NCBI RefSeq assembly: GCF_027409185.1 | Contig: NC_084465.1 | Location: forward strand, 31,661,864-31,725,863 | Direction of reading: 5' to 3' | Length of the DNA: 64,000 bases | From: Cynocephalus volans | Lineage: Eukaryota > Chordata > Mammalia > Dermoptera > Cynocephalidae | Part shown: piece after piece, positions 62,041-64,000 of the stretch | Layout of the letters: each line of letters begins with the position of its first letter | Numbering within the stretch: the stretch's first letter is position 1 | Notes under the pieces: generated by a model | The model's database searches: none | Told to the model about the DNA's origin: nothing | What the model saw: only the letters and a program-made list of their open reading frames with translations | Program-made: the position numbers and the translations under genes

Positions 62041-62235
62041 TGTATTGGTCATATGGCAGGGGGGCCTGCATGACCAGGCTGGCTGTGTTGGTGGCAGGAG
62101 GGGTGGGATCTGCACTGCAGTCAGCAGCAGCAGGGAGTGGATGAACCTCTCTGTGGGAAGGCCGGTGATGGTCCTAGACCAGACAATGGCACCAGCGACT
62201 GTGGCAGTGGTAGCAATAGGCCTGTTCTAGTCTTC
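62041..62235. other. GC-rich segment at the 5' end of the L1
   Basis: It is abruptly GC-rich, with short purine/GC motifs such as 'tgtggcagtggtagcaatag' and 'agtcagcagcagcaggg'. It does not read as ORF1. It could be an unusual 5' UTR, a rearranged part of the L1 or host DNA. Confidence 0.4.
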
Positions 62236-62689
62236 TACGGAGGAGTACACCTATAATCTACCAACTTTCCACAATCCCTTCTAAATACTTCTTATACAAG
62301 AGTTATGTGCCAAAACTTTGTGGGGTTCTATAACCTTATGGAAGCAATGAGATTCAGGGAAGAGACGAATTTGTAACTGCTTGTGACTGATGTACTTTAA
62401 GAATAATGATTATCACAGTAAAATACAACATAATAAATAAAGATTTTTAAAAGTTCTTTTAAAGCTAGTCTCTGATTTTTGGTTTTCTTGTTTTATTCTA
62501 TTGGTGTCTGAAAATCCATTAATTTTCAGAGATGGCAACAGTCTACAAAAATAGAATTTGGGTATAAATGAGAAACTAAACAAAGTTTGTTCTAAAAAAA
62601 AGAAAAAGGCTTAGCAAGAGAAAAACAGAATACCCTTATTAAACTATAGAAAAATTTCAACATTGCTGTTTAAGAACCAAGTGAAAATG
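62236..62689. other. Unassigned sequence
   Basis: AT-rich. No gene or repeat recognised. Confidence 0.35.
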
Positions 62690-63330
62690 AGATGCCATTT
62701 TTGCCTATCAGATAAACAACAACCTGCAGAATTTGATAAAGGCAATGTTAGTGAAGAAAATCAGCCCTCTCATTCACTATTAGTGAGATCATTAACTAGA
62801 ACAAAATTTTGGGGAGACAATTTTGCAATATCTGTCTAAGTTGAAATGTACATACCCTTTGCACCAGCAATTCCATTTTATCCTGGCAAAGTTTGCCAAG
62901 ATGTATATCTTCAAGATACTAACTAAAAAGTTGTGATAGAGAAAAAATTCTTCAGAAAAAGAAGTGCCCCTCAATAAACACTTTGTAAAAAAAAAATTGT
63001 CATATACTGGTACAGTGGAGTATGATGTGGTCATTACAAAGATGTACTGACATGGACAGATGCTCAAAATATATTGCTATATGGAAGAGCAAGTTATAGA
63101 CAATTATGGACACCATAGCCCAATTTTTGTTAACACACACACATTTGCTTCTGATTTCTGTTAATAAACATGTATTTGCTTTCATATTCCTAGGAAATTT
63201 CTGGAGTTATACAGAAGAAACTGTAACCAGGAGTTATCACTGGTGGTGGGAGGAGGAAAGGGGACTTTTAGTTTTCCACTTTGCATTATTTTACAATGAG
63301 CAGTAATGACTTTATAAGAATATAAAAGAT
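62690..63330 (+). mobile_element. Old L1M/HAL1-type 3' fragment
   Basis: Plus-strand order: 'aaatgagatgccatttttgc', 'ctctcattcactattagtga', 'cctttgcaccagcaattcca', 'tactggtacagtggagtatg', 'tgctcaaaatatattgctat' and 'aggagttatcactggtggtg'. This is the pattern of old L1 3' ends. No frame survives. Confidence 0.7.
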
Positions 63331-64000
63331 TTTAAACTAACAGGGTAAAAGAATATACAAGCCACAATTTTTTAAAAAATTATCGGAGCTTCCAAACATA
63401 TAGTAAAAATCTGAATCATTATTTGATTGCTTATTGCATCTCCTTCTCAATTCAGATATTAAAGTTTAAACAGAAAGAAAAGAGGTATGTAACATATAAA
63501 ACATTTTCCTTTTTCCTCACAATAAATTTAAAGCCTCAAAGAGTTTAGTTTAAGATCTTTGTGACTTTAACCGTACCATAATCTGATAATATGTAGCAGA
63601 CTGCAGATTTGGCATATCTCAAACAGTGGCATTGCTCTACGGCTTCATCTCTTTTGGTTTCTGAGGCAAGGGGAGGTAAGATTTATGTGGGTCATACTAG
63701 GTAAGGCATTCAACTACAATCACTTTAACAGGAAGGTGAAAGCTAATTGTGACGTTCTTTTCAATCCTGTGCAAATTAGAGTCCTCATTGGCACCAGAGA
63801 AAGTAAAGAATTCTAGTTCTTTTCCTTTATCTCTTTCCTTCTTTTGTTTTCTTCTTTCCCACCTATGCCCTTTTCTTCTCTCCTTCTCTCTTGATTGTAA
63901 GCAGAGGAGAAAGAGATATATCCAGGTTCTCTAAATTTTACTGAGATGGGTTTTATGAATGGGTTTTCTCTTTCAAATTCTTAACCACTCCATGTCAAAT
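63331..64000. other. Unassigned sequence at the window end
   Basis: AT-rich, with a pyrimidine-rich patch at 63810-63895. No recognised gene or repeat. Confidence 0.35.

Overview
This is mammalian nuclear DNA. It is AT-rich, full of interspersed repeats, and carries one intronless protein gene inside a CpG island. No Alu or rodent B1/B2 element was recognised in 64 kb. The lineage-specific SINEs are instead tRNA-derived (tRNA-Ile-like body with A and B boxes and an A-rich tail), as monomers and one dimer. As I remember them, these match the CYN SINEs of colugos (Dermoptera). The young L1 3' ends (near 5.1 kb and 42.7 kb) also look like the colugo type. A colugo is the best guess. That is an inference from family recognition and no search was run.

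Layout. 1-5.7 kb is AT-rich, with a MIR, a 430-bp (TG)n tract, an L1 3' end and a (GA)n tract. 5.76-7.56 kb is a CpG island holding TMEM229A (6650-7762, + strand, 370 aa), the only intact protein gene I can support. 8-15 kb is mostly unique or ancient sequence with two SINEs. 15.3-19.9 kb is a decayed minus-strand ERVL provirus remnant (MLT2-type LTR plus pol). 19.9-24.6 kb is rich in MaLR LTRs and ends in a four-element nested insertion (23225-24601) whose order is shown by target-site duplications. 24.6-38 kb is mostly unique DNA with old MIR, L2 and hAT fragments and a possible conserved regulatory segment at 29.15-29.48 kb. 38-50 kb holds L1 pieces, SINEs and LTRs. 52.6-58.1 kb is an LTR cluster that also holds a decayed hAT (Charlie/ZBED-like) transposase reading frame at 54888-55747. 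58.2-62.0 kb is a minus-strand L1 with a decayed ORF2. The rest is an old L1 fragment and unassigned sequence.

The genes do not form a pathway. The window reads as one small membrane-protein gene at the edge of a gene-poor region, with the rest a record of transposon activity. The main results are the dated nest, the hAT transposase relic, the internal duplication in TMEM229A with exactly conserved motif spacing, and several solo LTRs whose 5-bp target duplications can still be read.
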